Origin: Clostridiales bacterium
Lineage (GTDB): Bacteria; Bacillota; Clostridia; Christensenellales; Aristaeellaceae
Assembly (NCBI GenBank): GCA_012523405.1
Contig: JAAYIN010000097.1
Location: forward strand, 1-33,167
Length of the DNA stretch: 33,167 nucleotides
Direction of reading: 5' to 3'
The position numbers were made by a program, and so were the translations under genes. Below the pieces are notes generated by a model. That model was not told the origin of the DNA. It did not search any database and saw only the letters and a list, made by a program, of their open reading frames with translations. Of the stretch, positions 26,001 through 31,683 are shown one piece after another. The first letter of the stretch is position 1. Every line of letters starts with the position of its first letter.

Positions 26001-26705
26001 GATAGAATATACTATTTTCCCGCTTAAAGACGGAATGCCAGAAGGTCTTTGGAACTGAAGATCGTTGGTTTGCTCTTTATGAACCGCATCCCACGCGAAC
26101 GTTCCAATCCACTCCGCTTTCGCCTCTTCTCCCGCTCTGTCATTTGGTCCAGCATCAACGATGCTCGGTTCTAATACCAAGCTCTGATATGTCCCTGACA
26201 CGCCGTTATTGACATAAAACGGTATCCCAATCGTCTTTACATCGCCCGGCTCTCTTGTAAACTCAAGATAATATTCACCGTTTTCAATAACCATGTAGAT
26301 GTCTATACCGTTATCGTTAAATATCTTCTGCCCAGTTGCCGTTGGCGTTGTAAACTTGGTTGAAAAATGTATCTCAGGATCAAAACCATCGAGCTTTACT
26401 CGAAAGGTACGCGGCTCCATGCCAATCGTAGCATCTACGTCTACCGTCACCCTAAACATCATGAGATCCCCAACCTCACCCTTGACTGAGCCAACATAGG
26501 TTTGTACAATCGCTTCACTTACCTGCACAGAAATCGTCGCTACAGAATCATCGGAACTTTCCTGTATACTTTCCAGGCTCTGTGTGCCGACAAAAAACGG
26601 TTCAGAGGAAGAAATGTCCTCTGCTATCACCATTTCGCAACATGGCACAGTGATCATCAGCACCACCAGCGCCATGGACACTAACTTATTGATAAATTTT
26701 TTCAT
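20082..26705 (-). CDS. Giant DUF11-repeat adhesin, LPVTG-anchored, probable pilus tip or ancillary subunit
   Basis: A 2207-residue wall-anchored adhesin. A signal peptide (about 1-29) is followed by a non-repetitive N-terminal region (30-390), the likely binding end. Then come about ten DUF11/isopeptide-type beta-sandwich repeats starting near residues 395, 517, 657, 811, 972, 1123, 1290, 1432, 1658 and 1870. Many share the pattern TYTLTLxNxG...DxLPxGL, for example VTDTLPIGLML, ITDNLPSYLHF, LKDILPAGLIM. Repeats 7-10 are more divergent. A Cna B domain (about 2052-2165) has LLEETKAPSGYLG. The sorting signal is LPVTG (2170-2174), a helix, then WRKKRMVV. The ATG at 26705 follows AGGAGG by 7 bases. 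It lies between the PT-rich protein and the major pilin. The ligand cannot be read from the sequence. Confidence 0.92.
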   Translation of the reverse strand: MKKFINKLVSMALVVLMITVPCCEMVIAEDISSSEPFFVGTQSLESIQESSDDSVATISVQVSEAIVQTYVGSVKGEVGDLMMFRVTVDVDATIGMEPRTFRVKLDGFDPEIHFSTKFTTPTATGQKIFNDNGIDIYMVIENGEYYLEFTREPGDVKTIGIPFYVNNGVSGTYQSLVLEPSIVDAGPNDRAGEEAKAEWIGTFAWDAVHKEQTNDLQFQRPSGIPSLSGKIVYSISANTKNNSSGNTGDVWTDYVTVTDTLTLPDGVTFPAGAVFQGNKLMLGATTIFEFTNLPANAEVISVTKNSSNQITYQIKMLNQLLRDADAKNDSEMEHVALSAELNAEALVVADDFNSGSDVFINNEVDFVAVPYNADPPIGSDANVKVVIPKADSVIEVTKAAEKLKIVAGESFTYTVHVKNKGAKAETGSVTDTLPIGLMLTDQQKKAFTDADVIWTIDNNVTKITWPQETIQVDGTSTKTFEVTTRANISNDITYFENTACFETQRSNTVTVYYSRTDLTLSKTHTKKDVDVDHFLAGDIVRYQLVVSNIKDVAATNVVITDNLPSYLHFVDADGNPLANGTHQISGYTCKIDGKTLTWDVGTIPGKGSMNIEIPVRIEEIPLTEYWNDKNTRHLYNYARTNDNDAASDTIIVKKPDILLEKWNVTQEGVAVADENKHYQKGDHIWFDLCFTNNETTSIQNLELYDTLPSQLTFYYEGQTHTPEKTMEYIYTDESGAQLTCTLRLSQGAAGETKLTWKFSNEIPANGKVHITTETVVNKEPNADNPIIKNKLTSNKGGEAVESVEIRKPNLKLTKVPSQKEGDAPYKDGEIITYTLSAANIGGVDAENVIFKDKLPYGLHYVYTDDHGEQVEIDPHESGFTGYETTITAIDKAGNSVNVHVKVTVENEETTITWTIVKIGKEEQITFNFDAMVRHNDQREGATIINEWESTTHDYEGDSGEVKVEAPVGDIGKSVDQATMSAGHDTVTYTLTLENVGYAAIKNASLKDILPAGLIMLDQNGNEVVRDMTNVPYQYFLGVNGAKPTVGTPTNASCTVDVDYTSANDVTTIQWSIPKVEPGELVTIILKAKLNAAFKHRPNSILTNWLHYKDKKVNVNVTFEEPNITLTKEHEDKAYRVGDVIKFTIVAKHNGKPAEPLNDLQLTDTLPAGLVFSDEAGNRLQNDDAYSIGYCVRTIESPSSQINATAIGSIHNDDRTPSMILPIGTLEHGYEVEWIVYALVEAVPVDKLNEVKSNTDKKVKDEIKFADTRVDFDKKIIVGKGTDDEKRLDSLSLSEGAEVTYELTFTNNTEKSLAVETGKIIDVLPNPYGAFEYKAPTGTSDDAVITQTGQMSLFDQINIIDKFKFPFEHMTVPAKTTYTHYITVKYPSGARWHAYCEALKRNNVTHVKNTMVYGNEEKSVTHDIVLPENKAKLYIQKGVRHLAGCDSDGVGEAQDKGLSLSHYMDTSCVVYYLSVFNTGESDMTISQVEDVLPPGVTYLGLLTGDEWTTNWGYSHSANYWGKNYVDVNNSNVTFNLITGVTVARESEEPLIFTLKNSEKGLVIPAVTQANGKDVVSGFAFPILCKIDTGLVNPLVNQMKVTVDGAASQGDLDVTSKTSSGGNPNDGNCTNWYDEENDQTTFTSSVTIYPTKAGEIYPGIIKNIKKYSPSGYGNNWYDVTPRTIIKPDDHHEWDVVVSNDGLNPIELDSITDIMDHPYEVFSAILKVEDGETYELDIPTATELMGDDGAVAARSYEFDLLTCAQGHPITLQPGKTATLTVRTKRVDNNYYAGRHLNTAVVKTVSSFAQYSKGEPGADGDIAEDMYNTLTAKDAINVFSGEGMSSWKEVSEYNNASNKASSDQASAAGTNYILVDPAANQVEYKLYLQNVGESTVPTITIIDNLPHSDDKNPVHVTSERGSTFDVQFKTMPAVYVSHMDGTSAKLEVTQYQMYYSIKADGFDQEEYLEADAGEWSSTYFDGARSFRLMSTYPLKQGETLMITFNATLGENAKAGLVAWNNFGYYWNTADEKGNQNKELTSPPRVGVSINQTVMDFAFTKVKKTKDPEGATISLTGAEFTLTPIGSEVPIANISTDPTRFVYEGLAEGKYLLEETKAPSGYLGSGNQWEIEIVKSDEDGTLTAIATQIAPEGGSITLQGEKDAFTLANQKIIELPVTGGMGTHWFTACGLLLSLIAGLMLAWSWRKKRMVV

Positions 26706-26726
26706 TGTTTTGCCTCCTAGCGCTCA

Positions 26727-27953
26727 CTATTGAAGGATCACACGCCAAAAGCGCATGTCATTTTCCTCAGTTAACATAAAAGTGCATGAGCTATCTGTCC
26801 CGCCATCTACATCATTCCAGCTTTCAGGATGCTCGGCGCTTGCCCACTGCCATTGGTAGGCGAAGGCATCGCCTTCGCTCTGGACAACGGCACTCAGCAC
26901 GACTGTATCGCCAAGCTGATATATGATGCCCTCTTGCTGGGGCTGGATGATAATGGCGATCATTGGCTGCAAATCGGTGGGCTCAGAAGTAGGATCGGGG
27001 GTTGGGAGCTCGGTTGGTTCGGGCGTTGGCTTTGCATATGCCGCATAAGCCGCTTCAAACACCGGATATCCGCGCTCCGTCCATCTTTCGTTTCTATATT
27101 GATCCCGAATGTCATCTCCAAATGAAAATGCACCTTCAAAGCAATCTGCATCCATATAGCCTTCCAGAACGCCCTCTCCATCAGAGAAGAAAACCTTTAT
27201 TGCATCCGTCCGTCCGTCACGCTCTGCATATTCAGTTGCTAACAAGAAGCTTCCCTTTGCGCTGAGCGTACCCATTTGTTTTTTGAGATTCTTTGCAGCA
27301 TAAACAGGCATATGACCATGAGCTGTCACAATATATACAAAGCTGCCCGATTGCAAAGCTTCTTTGATTGTCGACGGTATGATCGGCTCTTCCGTCGGAA
27401 CTTCCGTAGGCTCAACCGTTGGCGTTTCGGTTGGTTCTTCGGTTGGCACCTCAGTCGGTTCTGGTGTTGGGGCTTCCGTTGGCACCTCAGTCGGCTCGGG
27501 TGTCAGTTCTTCGGTTGGTACCTCAGTCGGCTCGGGTGTCGGTTCTTCGGTTGGTACCTCAGTCGGCTCGGGTGTTGGAGCTTCGGTTGGCACCGCAGTC
27601 GGTTCTGGTGTTGGGGCTTCCGTTGGTGCTTCGGTTGGTTCTGGTGTTGGGGCTTCCGTTGGTGCTTCGGTCGGTTCTGGTGTCGGGGCTTCCGTTGGCA
27701 CCTCAGTCGGTTCTGGTGTCGGGGCTTCCGTTGGCTCTGACTCATCAGCTGGTTGAGATACGGACGTAGAGTTTTCTTGGTCGCAAAGCATTTGCTCACT
27801 GCTCTGAGAGATGATCTGAATCACCGTTGATTGCGATTCTTCATTTCCCATATCATGTGCAGCAGCCGAAACCATATTTGTACTGCTCATAAGTACCAAC
27901 ATCGCTAAACCTACACAGATCACTGCGCGCACTAGAGTCGCTCTATTTCTCAT
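26727..27953 (-). CDS. Secreted PT-repeat protein with SH3-like and Ig-like domains, first gene of the pilus operon
   Basis: A 408-residue secreted protein (residue numbers count from the ATG at 27959). A signal peptide (VRAVICVGLAMLVLMSS) leads to a short Ser/Gln-rich stretch, then about 115 residues of PTEAPTPEP-type repeats (75-192). An SH3-like domain (about 198-275) contains PVYAAKNLKKQMGTLSAKG and DAIKVFFSDGEG. A second PT-rich linker precedes an Ig-like domain (about 335-410) with YQWQWASAEHPESWNDV and FWRVILQ. The Ig domain stops at the point where a last strand would usually follow, so it may be slightly truncated. There is no sorting signal. ATG at 27953 has the best spacing from AGGAGG. 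The stop is only 21 bases from the adhesin start, so the two are cotranscribed. The role is unknown. Confidence 0.85.
   Translation of the reverse strand: MRNRATLVRAVICVGLAMLVLMSSTNMVSAAAHDMGNEESQSTVIQIISQSSEQMLCDQENSTSVSQPADESEPTEAPTPEPTEVPTEAPTPEPTEAPTEAPTPEPTEAPTEAPTPEPTAVPTEAPTPEPTEVPTEEPTPEPTEVPTEELTPEPTEVPTEAPTPEPTEVPTEEPTETPTVEPTEVPTEEPIIPSTIKEALQSGSFVYIVTAHGHMPVYAAKNLKKQMGTLSAKGSFLLATEYAERDGRTDAIKVFFSDGEGVLEGYMDADCFEGAFSFGDDIRDQYRNERWTERGYPVFEAAYAAYAKPTPEPTELPTPDPTSEPTDLQPMIAIIIQPQQEGIIYQLGDTVVLSAVVQSEGDAFAYQWQWASAEHPESWNDVDGGTDSSCTFMLTEENDMRFWRVILQ
27384..27737 (-). repeat. Tandem 36-base repeats encoding Pro/Thr/Glu-rich linker
   Basis: About nine to ten imperfect 36-base units encode variants of EAPTPEPTEVPT. 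Near-identical units sit side by side, so copy number is likely to vary between strains by slippage. The product is an extended, probably glycosylated or protease-tolerant linker. Confidence 0.85.
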
Positions 27954-28145
27954 TCTCATAACCTCCTGATAACTAATCGATTCGAAAGCCGCACCATTTT
28001 GATTGTTCGTACTTTTCTTGTTCCTTGATCATCAACCACTTCGCGGTATGCCGCAAAATCACCGACACGATTCTCCGCTGGTTTGTACTCCATTTTATGT
28101 ATATCATGAAATAACGCTGGATGCAGCTTGCACATTTTCAATCTC
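27954..28145 (-). other. Long 5' leader of the pilus operon
   Basis: This is the region between the proposed promoter and the first pilus gene, about 190 bases. A small in-frame ORF on the minus strand (ATG at 28094, residues MEYKPAENRVGDF...) ends with a stop that overlaps the ATG at 27959. It has no ribosome binding site and is not called as a gene, but a translated leader is possible. No riboswitch was recognised. Confidence 0.35.
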
Positions 28146-28174
28146 ATTATACCTTTGACAATCGCCATTTGCAA
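28146..28174 (-). promoter_or_regulatory. Candidate promoter of the pilus operon
   Basis: On the minus strand TTGCAA (28174-28169) and a consensus TATAAT (28151-28146) are separated by 17 bases. It is the best promoter-like match upstream of the first pilus gene and points into the operon. Confidence 0.6.
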
Positions 28175-28188
28175 ACAATACGTATTGT
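28175..28188. promoter_or_regulatory. Perfect 14-base palindrome abutting the -35, candidate operator
   Basis: ACAATACGTATTGT is a perfect palindrome that touches the -35 hexamer of the proposed pilus promoter. The position suits an activator or repressor dimer. No regulator gene is in the operon itself. Confidence 0.45.
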
Positions 28189-28189
28189 C

Positions 28190-28769
28190 ATAATTCGTTG
28201 TATCTGCTTGCTTTTACAGCAATACAACACACATTTATTAGGTGTTAATCCATGCTGTATTCCAAGCAATATATATGATTTACTTCTCTATCATCAAATG
28301 ATCAAAACGCATATTTATGCATTTCAAAATCGCCATTGCGGCATTCATTCATCTTAAGCAACCAAACGCACAGCCTCTTTGATTTGTTTGCTTTCCCGCA
28401 TACATCTCATATGGGTTCTCTCAATTTAGATCATCTATTTTCTTTAACACGTCTGATTTTGTATTTCTTTGTCAAATATTTATAAGCGAATGGTCATTCG
28501 TGTGAAATATTTAAAGTCTGTAAACTCTGCCATCCGAAGGCATAAGAAAAGAGCGCTCTCCAAATGGAAAGCACTCTTTTTCTTCATTACATATTGTATA
28601 GTCCTCCCTGCAGCGCAAGGCATTGGGTCATATCCAGTGATTTGTTTTCTTCACAAAAATACATGTTGCATTTCGTGTTGCATCGTTCGCTATTTCGGTG
28701 GTTTGTTTGGCATATCAAATTCCAATCACAACACTGAAATCGAACGTGAACGCTTACTGGAAAACAAAA
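28190..28769. other. Intergenic AT-rich region, no gene seen
   Basis: Open frames here are short, have no ribosome binding site and encode nothing recognisable. The only clear structure is a stem at 28547-28561 and 28566-28580. It is fully paired on the minus strand if two G:U pairs are allowed, and is followed there by TTTTCTT. It could stop readthrough from the MerR gene side before the pilus promoter. Confidence 0.5.
28547..28580 (-). terminator. Terminator-like hairpin upstream of the pilus promoter
   Basis: 15-base arms (28547-28561 and 28566-28580) with a 4-base loop form two mismatches on the plus strand but G:U pairs on the minus strand. A T-rich run follows on both sides. Minus-strand use would insulate the pilus promoter from upstream transcription. 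Confidence 0.5.
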
Positions 28770-28905
28770 ATGGGGCTGTTGCAAAACAGCCGTTATCTTA
28801 CAAAATAGTAGTAAATACATACAAAAATCCACCTGCGAATCAAGTAATTTGCAGGTGGATTTTTGTTGCTATTGTCTTTTGAAAAGACTTCTGCAACAGC
28901 CCCAT
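28770..28905. mobile_element. 136-base MITE-like element with 14-base terminal inverted repeats
   Basis: Perfect 14-base inverted repeats (28770-28783 and 28892-28905; core GGGGCTGTTGCA) enclose a second perfect 16-base hairpin (28821-28836 and 28851-28866) with A/T flanks. It has no coding capacity. The end sequence GGGGCTGTTGCA resembles IS ends, so this may be an internal-deletion derivative of an insertion sequence that keeps both ends and its transposase terminator. A clear target-site duplication was not seen. Confidence 0.55.
28821..28866. terminator. Bidirectional terminator-like hairpin inside the MITE-like element
   Basis: 16-base perfect arms with a 14-base loop include ATCCACCTGC/GCAGGTGGAT and an A-run or T-run on each outer side. 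It can act in both directions. Confidence 0.6.
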
Positions 28906-29022
28906 AGATGGTGCGAGTAATCATAAGGGGCATAGAAAAACCCAGTGTTTTCAGTGGTTTGCGGGTAAACAGACGATGTTAAAATCATAAAAACTAAATA
29001 TTTACCGCTGAAACGTAATGCC

Positions 29023-29056
29023 AACCGTCTTTTCATAACAGAAAGGGCGGTTTTTT
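29023..29056 (+). terminator. Terminator-like hairpin before the ACG-start small ORF
   Basis: AACCGTCTTT (29023-29032) pairs with AAAGGGCGGTT (29042-29052), with one bulge and a G:U pair, followed by TTTTTT on the plus strand. It would end a transcript from a gene that is no longer recognisable upstream. Confidence 0.5.
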
Positions 29057-29081
29057 ATATCCAAAATAGGAGGAAATAAAA

Positions 29082-29282
29082 ACGAACTATTATCAGTGCT
29101 ATTACGCAGAAACATTATCCCTTGCTGAGAAGGCCGCAAGCACATTTACAAACAACCTAAGGAGGCTTTTTGAGAATACACCAGACCATTATGACGAGTA
29201 CGTTAGCATGGTCTTCACTCTATTTGATGTTCACAACAATATTGTCTTATCACAACAGGCTTATTCCTTAACTCTGGATTAG
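29082..29282 (+). pseudogene. Small ORF with ACG in place of the start codon
   Basis: A 66-codon open frame begins at ACG, 8 bases after a perfect AGGAGG (29069-29074), where an ATG would be expected. The peptide continues NYYQCYYAETLSLAEKAAS, later DHYDEYVSMVFTLFDVHNN, and ends LSQQAYSLTLD. The composition looks like a real soluble helical protein. I do not recognise the family. The most economical reading is a remnant of mobile-element cargo whose ATG has mutated to ACG. Weak initiation at ACG cannot be excluded, and the 3' end may also be truncated. It lies convergent to the MerR gene, 38 bases from its stop. Confidence 0.45.
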
Positions 29283-29320
29283 CGAAAATCTTGCAGTTAG
29301 CGTAGAAATAAATTAGGTCA

Positions 29321-30148
29321 CTATGCAATATGATTTTTTATGTACAATAGGTTATTCTCTAAGGCATCTAATCCGATGACTCTAAGTTCAATTAGCGGGT
29401 CATGGGTATCGTATTCACAAGCAAACACTTCTGTTTCAATTGCTAGAACATATTCAAACGCTTGATAAATTTCCGGGAAAAATGAAGGGGCATTTAATAC
29501 TGAAATTCCTTTTTGTTGGACACAGGAGTAAGTTCCAGCAGGGAAAAAATGTGCAGACTCGGGACATTTATCACCTTCGACTATATGTATATCCATAAAG
29601 GTATACATTTTAGTTATGCTGTCAGAAGAGAAACAACAACTCCCTATGTCGAATCCCATATCCAGAGAAAGACATTTTGCTTCATCTAACAAATTGCCTA
29701 TATTAGTACGATTTTGCAAGGGGGAGGCGGGTTTTATCTCTCGAATGAGTACACCCTTTTCTGGCATTATTCGAGAAAAGGGCACACCAATTCTTTGTGA
29801 TTTTGAGCGCTCCATATCTGCAACGGCTAAATCAATTTTCATTATTGTTCTTTTTAGTGATCGAATTTTATCCTCGGCAATCGCTCTGCTATCTTCAATT
29901 AAGGTATCACAATGCAAATACTGTCCATCCATATGGGTGCAGAATTGCTTTAAAGGTAGTCCGAAATCAATATAATACTTAATCGCTGTAATGAGTGGGA
30001 TTTGTTGATAACTAAAGTACCTATATTTGCTTTCCGGATCGGTATATTCCGGCTTTAGTAGCCCTATTTCTTCGTAATACCTCAGTGACTTAATATTGGT
30101 TCCTGTCAATTTCGCCATATTACCAATGCTAAATAAATTCTCTTTCAT
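29321..30148 (-). CDS. MerR-family transcriptional regulator with GyrI-like effector domain
   Basis: A 275-residue one-component regulator. The N-terminal winged-helix domain reads FSIGNMAKLTGTNIKSLRYY, followed by EEIGLLKPEYTD and YRYFSYQQI. A coiled-coil dimerisation helix lies at about 80-115, and the effector domain at about 125-275 resembles the GyrI-like ligand-binding fold of BmrR/BltR. Such regulators twist an over-long promoter spacer when bound to a drug or other ligand. The target here is unknown; no efflux gene is adjacent, and the divergent gene is an RluA-type enzyme. The ATG at 30148 follows AAGGGGA closely, so spacing is short. The region is AT-richer than the pilus locus, in keeping with transfer. 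Confidence 0.88.
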   Translation of the reverse strand: MKENLFSIGNMAKLTGTNIKSLRYYEEIGLLKPEYTDPESKYRYFSYQQIPLITAIKYYIDFGLPLKQFCTHMDGQYLHCDTLIEDSRAIAEDKIRSLKRTIMKIDLAVADMERSKSQRIGVPFSRIMPEKGVLIREIKPASPLQNRTNIGNLLDEAKCLSLDMGFDIGSCCFSSDSITKMYTFMDIHIVEGDKCPESAHFFPAGTYSCVQQKGISVLNAPSFFPEIYQAFEYVLAIETEVFACEYDTHDPLIELRVIGLDALENNLLYIKNHIA

Positions 30149-30267
30149 TTCCCCTTGACTCTCCTACCGTGGTATACTTTACAATTTATTATAACCTATA
30201 TTTATGATTAGTCCAGCATTTTATAATGAAATTTAGAGTATGAGCAATCAAAAAGGAGACCTTGTTT

Positions 30268-31245
30268 ATGAACATAAGCAAAAGATGGGATGTGCAAAAA
30301 GAAGAGGTCGGTATTAACCTCCATACATATTTTCGGGGGAAGATTCCGTTGTTACCCTCATCATTAATTTATAAATATATTCGCACCAAGAAAATAAAAG
30401 TAAATGGTCAAAGAACTACGCATAATTATAAACTTCAAGAAGAAGATGTAGTTCAAGCTTATATTGGTGACGATTTTTTTCAAGAAGTCACGAAAGAAAA
30501 TGCTTTTTTATATGTGAAAGACCATAAACTGTCTATTGTCTATGAAAATAAAGATTTGCTCTTAGTTGACAAAAAACCAGGCACTTTGTGCAACCAATCA
30601 GATGATGAATTATTTTCAAGCCTGCAAACACAAGCACAAGCGTATCTTTATTCAAAAGGAGAAATAAAGTTGGAGTCAGATTTTCTGCCATGCTTATGTA
30701 ATAGACTGGATAGGAATACAGGTGGAATTGTGATTATTGCAAAAAATCCTGAAAGCAAGAATATTATTGATGAAAAAATACGCTGTCATGAGATAGATAA
30801 ATACTATCTATGTATTGTACATGGAAAACCTACATTAAAAAAAGGAATATTAGAGCATCAGCTTTTTAAAGATGAAAAAAATAATATAGTGACAGTGTCG
30901 AAAAAAAGGCGCGTTGGTACAAAAACGGCAATAACAGAATACGAATTACTTGAAAGTAGTGATGGTCTTAGCCTAATACAATGCAGATTAATAACTGGTA
31001 GAACGCACCAAATCAGAGCCCAGATGGCTTACATAGGACATCCGTTGCTTGGAGACGGGAAATATGGCAGAAATAGCATGAATAAAAACTTTGGCATATG
31101 GTCGCAGCAATTATATTCATATAAAATATTGTTTTCTTTCAAAAATGAGGCGGGTATATTAGAGTGTTTAAATAATAAGAGCTTTACTGTTCAGAGTATC
31201 CCTTTTAAGGCGTCCTTGTTTACAAAAAATATAGAGGCATTGTAG
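30268..31245 (+). CDS. RluA-family pseudouridine synthase
   Basis: A 325-residue enzyme that converts uridine to pseudouridine in RNA, by family most likely 23S rRNA or tRNA. The N-terminal 70 residues form an S4-like RNA-binding domain (IYKYIRTKKIKVNG). The catalytic motif is CNRLDRNTGGIVIIAKN with the nucleophile Asp. GRTHQIRAQMAYIGHPLLGD is the conserved C-terminal motif. The length fits the RluA/RluD group. ATG at 30268 is chosen because AAGGAGA is 8 bases upstream; TTG at 30262 is too close. It is divergent from the MerR gene and AT-rich in codon choice compared with the envelope genes. The exact RNA site cannot be assigned. Confidence 0.93.
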   Translation: MNISKRWDVQKEEVGINLHTYFRGKIPLLPSSLIYKYIRTKKIKVNGQRTTHNYKLQEEDVVQAYIGDDFFQEVTKENAFLYVKDHKLSIVYENKDLLLVDKKPGTLCNQSDDELFSSLQTQAQAYLYSKGEIKLESDFLPCLCNRLDRNTGGIVIIAKNPESKNIIDEKIRCHEIDKYYLCIVHGKPTLKKGILEHQLFKDEKNNIVTVSKKRRVGTKTAITEYELLESSDGLSLIQCRLITGRTHQIRAQMAYIGHPLLGDGKYGRNSMNKNFGIWSQQLYSYKILFSFKNEAGILECLNNKSFTVQSIPFKASLFTKNIEAL

Positions 31246-31683
31246 TTTATATATTTACTGTAAGTGATTCAAATGATTCAGCGTGTTCTAGGTATAAAAC
31301 AAATCCGAACCCTTTGCCAATCGCAATGATTGGTAAAGGGTTCGGATTTGTTGTGTTTGCCCATACGGTATAATTACGACAAAGGGGAAACCCGCATAGA
31401 ATCAGGGTTTTCAGGAATTAGGTCTGATTTTCGCTCTTTTCCCAACGAAATTCACCGTTAAATTCAGCCCCTTGGAAAGTGAGGTGGCATGCTCACGACA
31501 AAAATGCTATTATTATGGAGGCTTACAAGATATAAACGACATAAAAGCACTATATCACGGAGATAGAGGGCTAGTCCGCCCTCTATCTCGCCATTACAAT
31601 TACTTACCATGAAGTAATGTATCTCCACGATCAGGATTCGCCCGCAAGCAGTTGCCCTTATATTAGGGCGTTCAGCTGCAAAA
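31246..31683. other. Intergenic region with three hairpins, no gene seen
   Basis: Besides the strong terminator at 31298-31352, it holds a perfect 12-base stem at 31560-31589 with no T-run, and a stem near the rubrerythrin stop (GCCC, TTATATTA, GGGC around 31657). No ORF with a ribosome binding site is visible on either strand. Confidence 0.5.
31298..31352. terminator. Strong bidirectional terminator after the RluA-family gene
   Basis: 25-base arms (31298-31322 and 31328-31352) with a 5-base loop and only one non-Watson-Crick position. The GC-rich core is ATCCGAACCC, with T-rich sequence on the 3' side in both directions. Confidence 0.8.

Noticed and set aside
27384-27737. CRISPR array
   Set aside because: The direct repeats are contiguous coding units of 36 bases with no spacers, and they encode a Pro/Thr-rich linker.
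27364-27756. Plus-strand ORF rich in Gly, Val, Ser repeats
   Set aside because: It is the antisense image of the PT-repeat region, has no ribosome binding site, and its repeats follow from the coding strand.
27956-28174. 72-codon minus-strand ORF ending at the first pilus gene start
   Set aside because: No ribosome binding site at any of its ATGs, it begins upstream of the likely transcription start, and the peptide is not recognised. It is kept only as a possible leader.
28469-28882. 137-codon plus-strand ORF across the MITE-like element
   Set aside because: It runs through two terminator hairpins and the inverted repeats, has no ribosome binding site and shows no domain.
28928-28990. Possible remnant of a conjugative element upstream of the small ACG ORF
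   Set aside because: The stretch gave a vague impression of mobile-element sequence, but no integrase motif, att repeat or ORF could be supported.
30151-30180. MerR-type operator and promoter between the MerR and RluA-type genes
   Set aside because: TTGACT and TATACT are present, but their spacing is too short even for a normal promoter and the inverted repeat (TACC/GGTA) is only 4 bases per arm.
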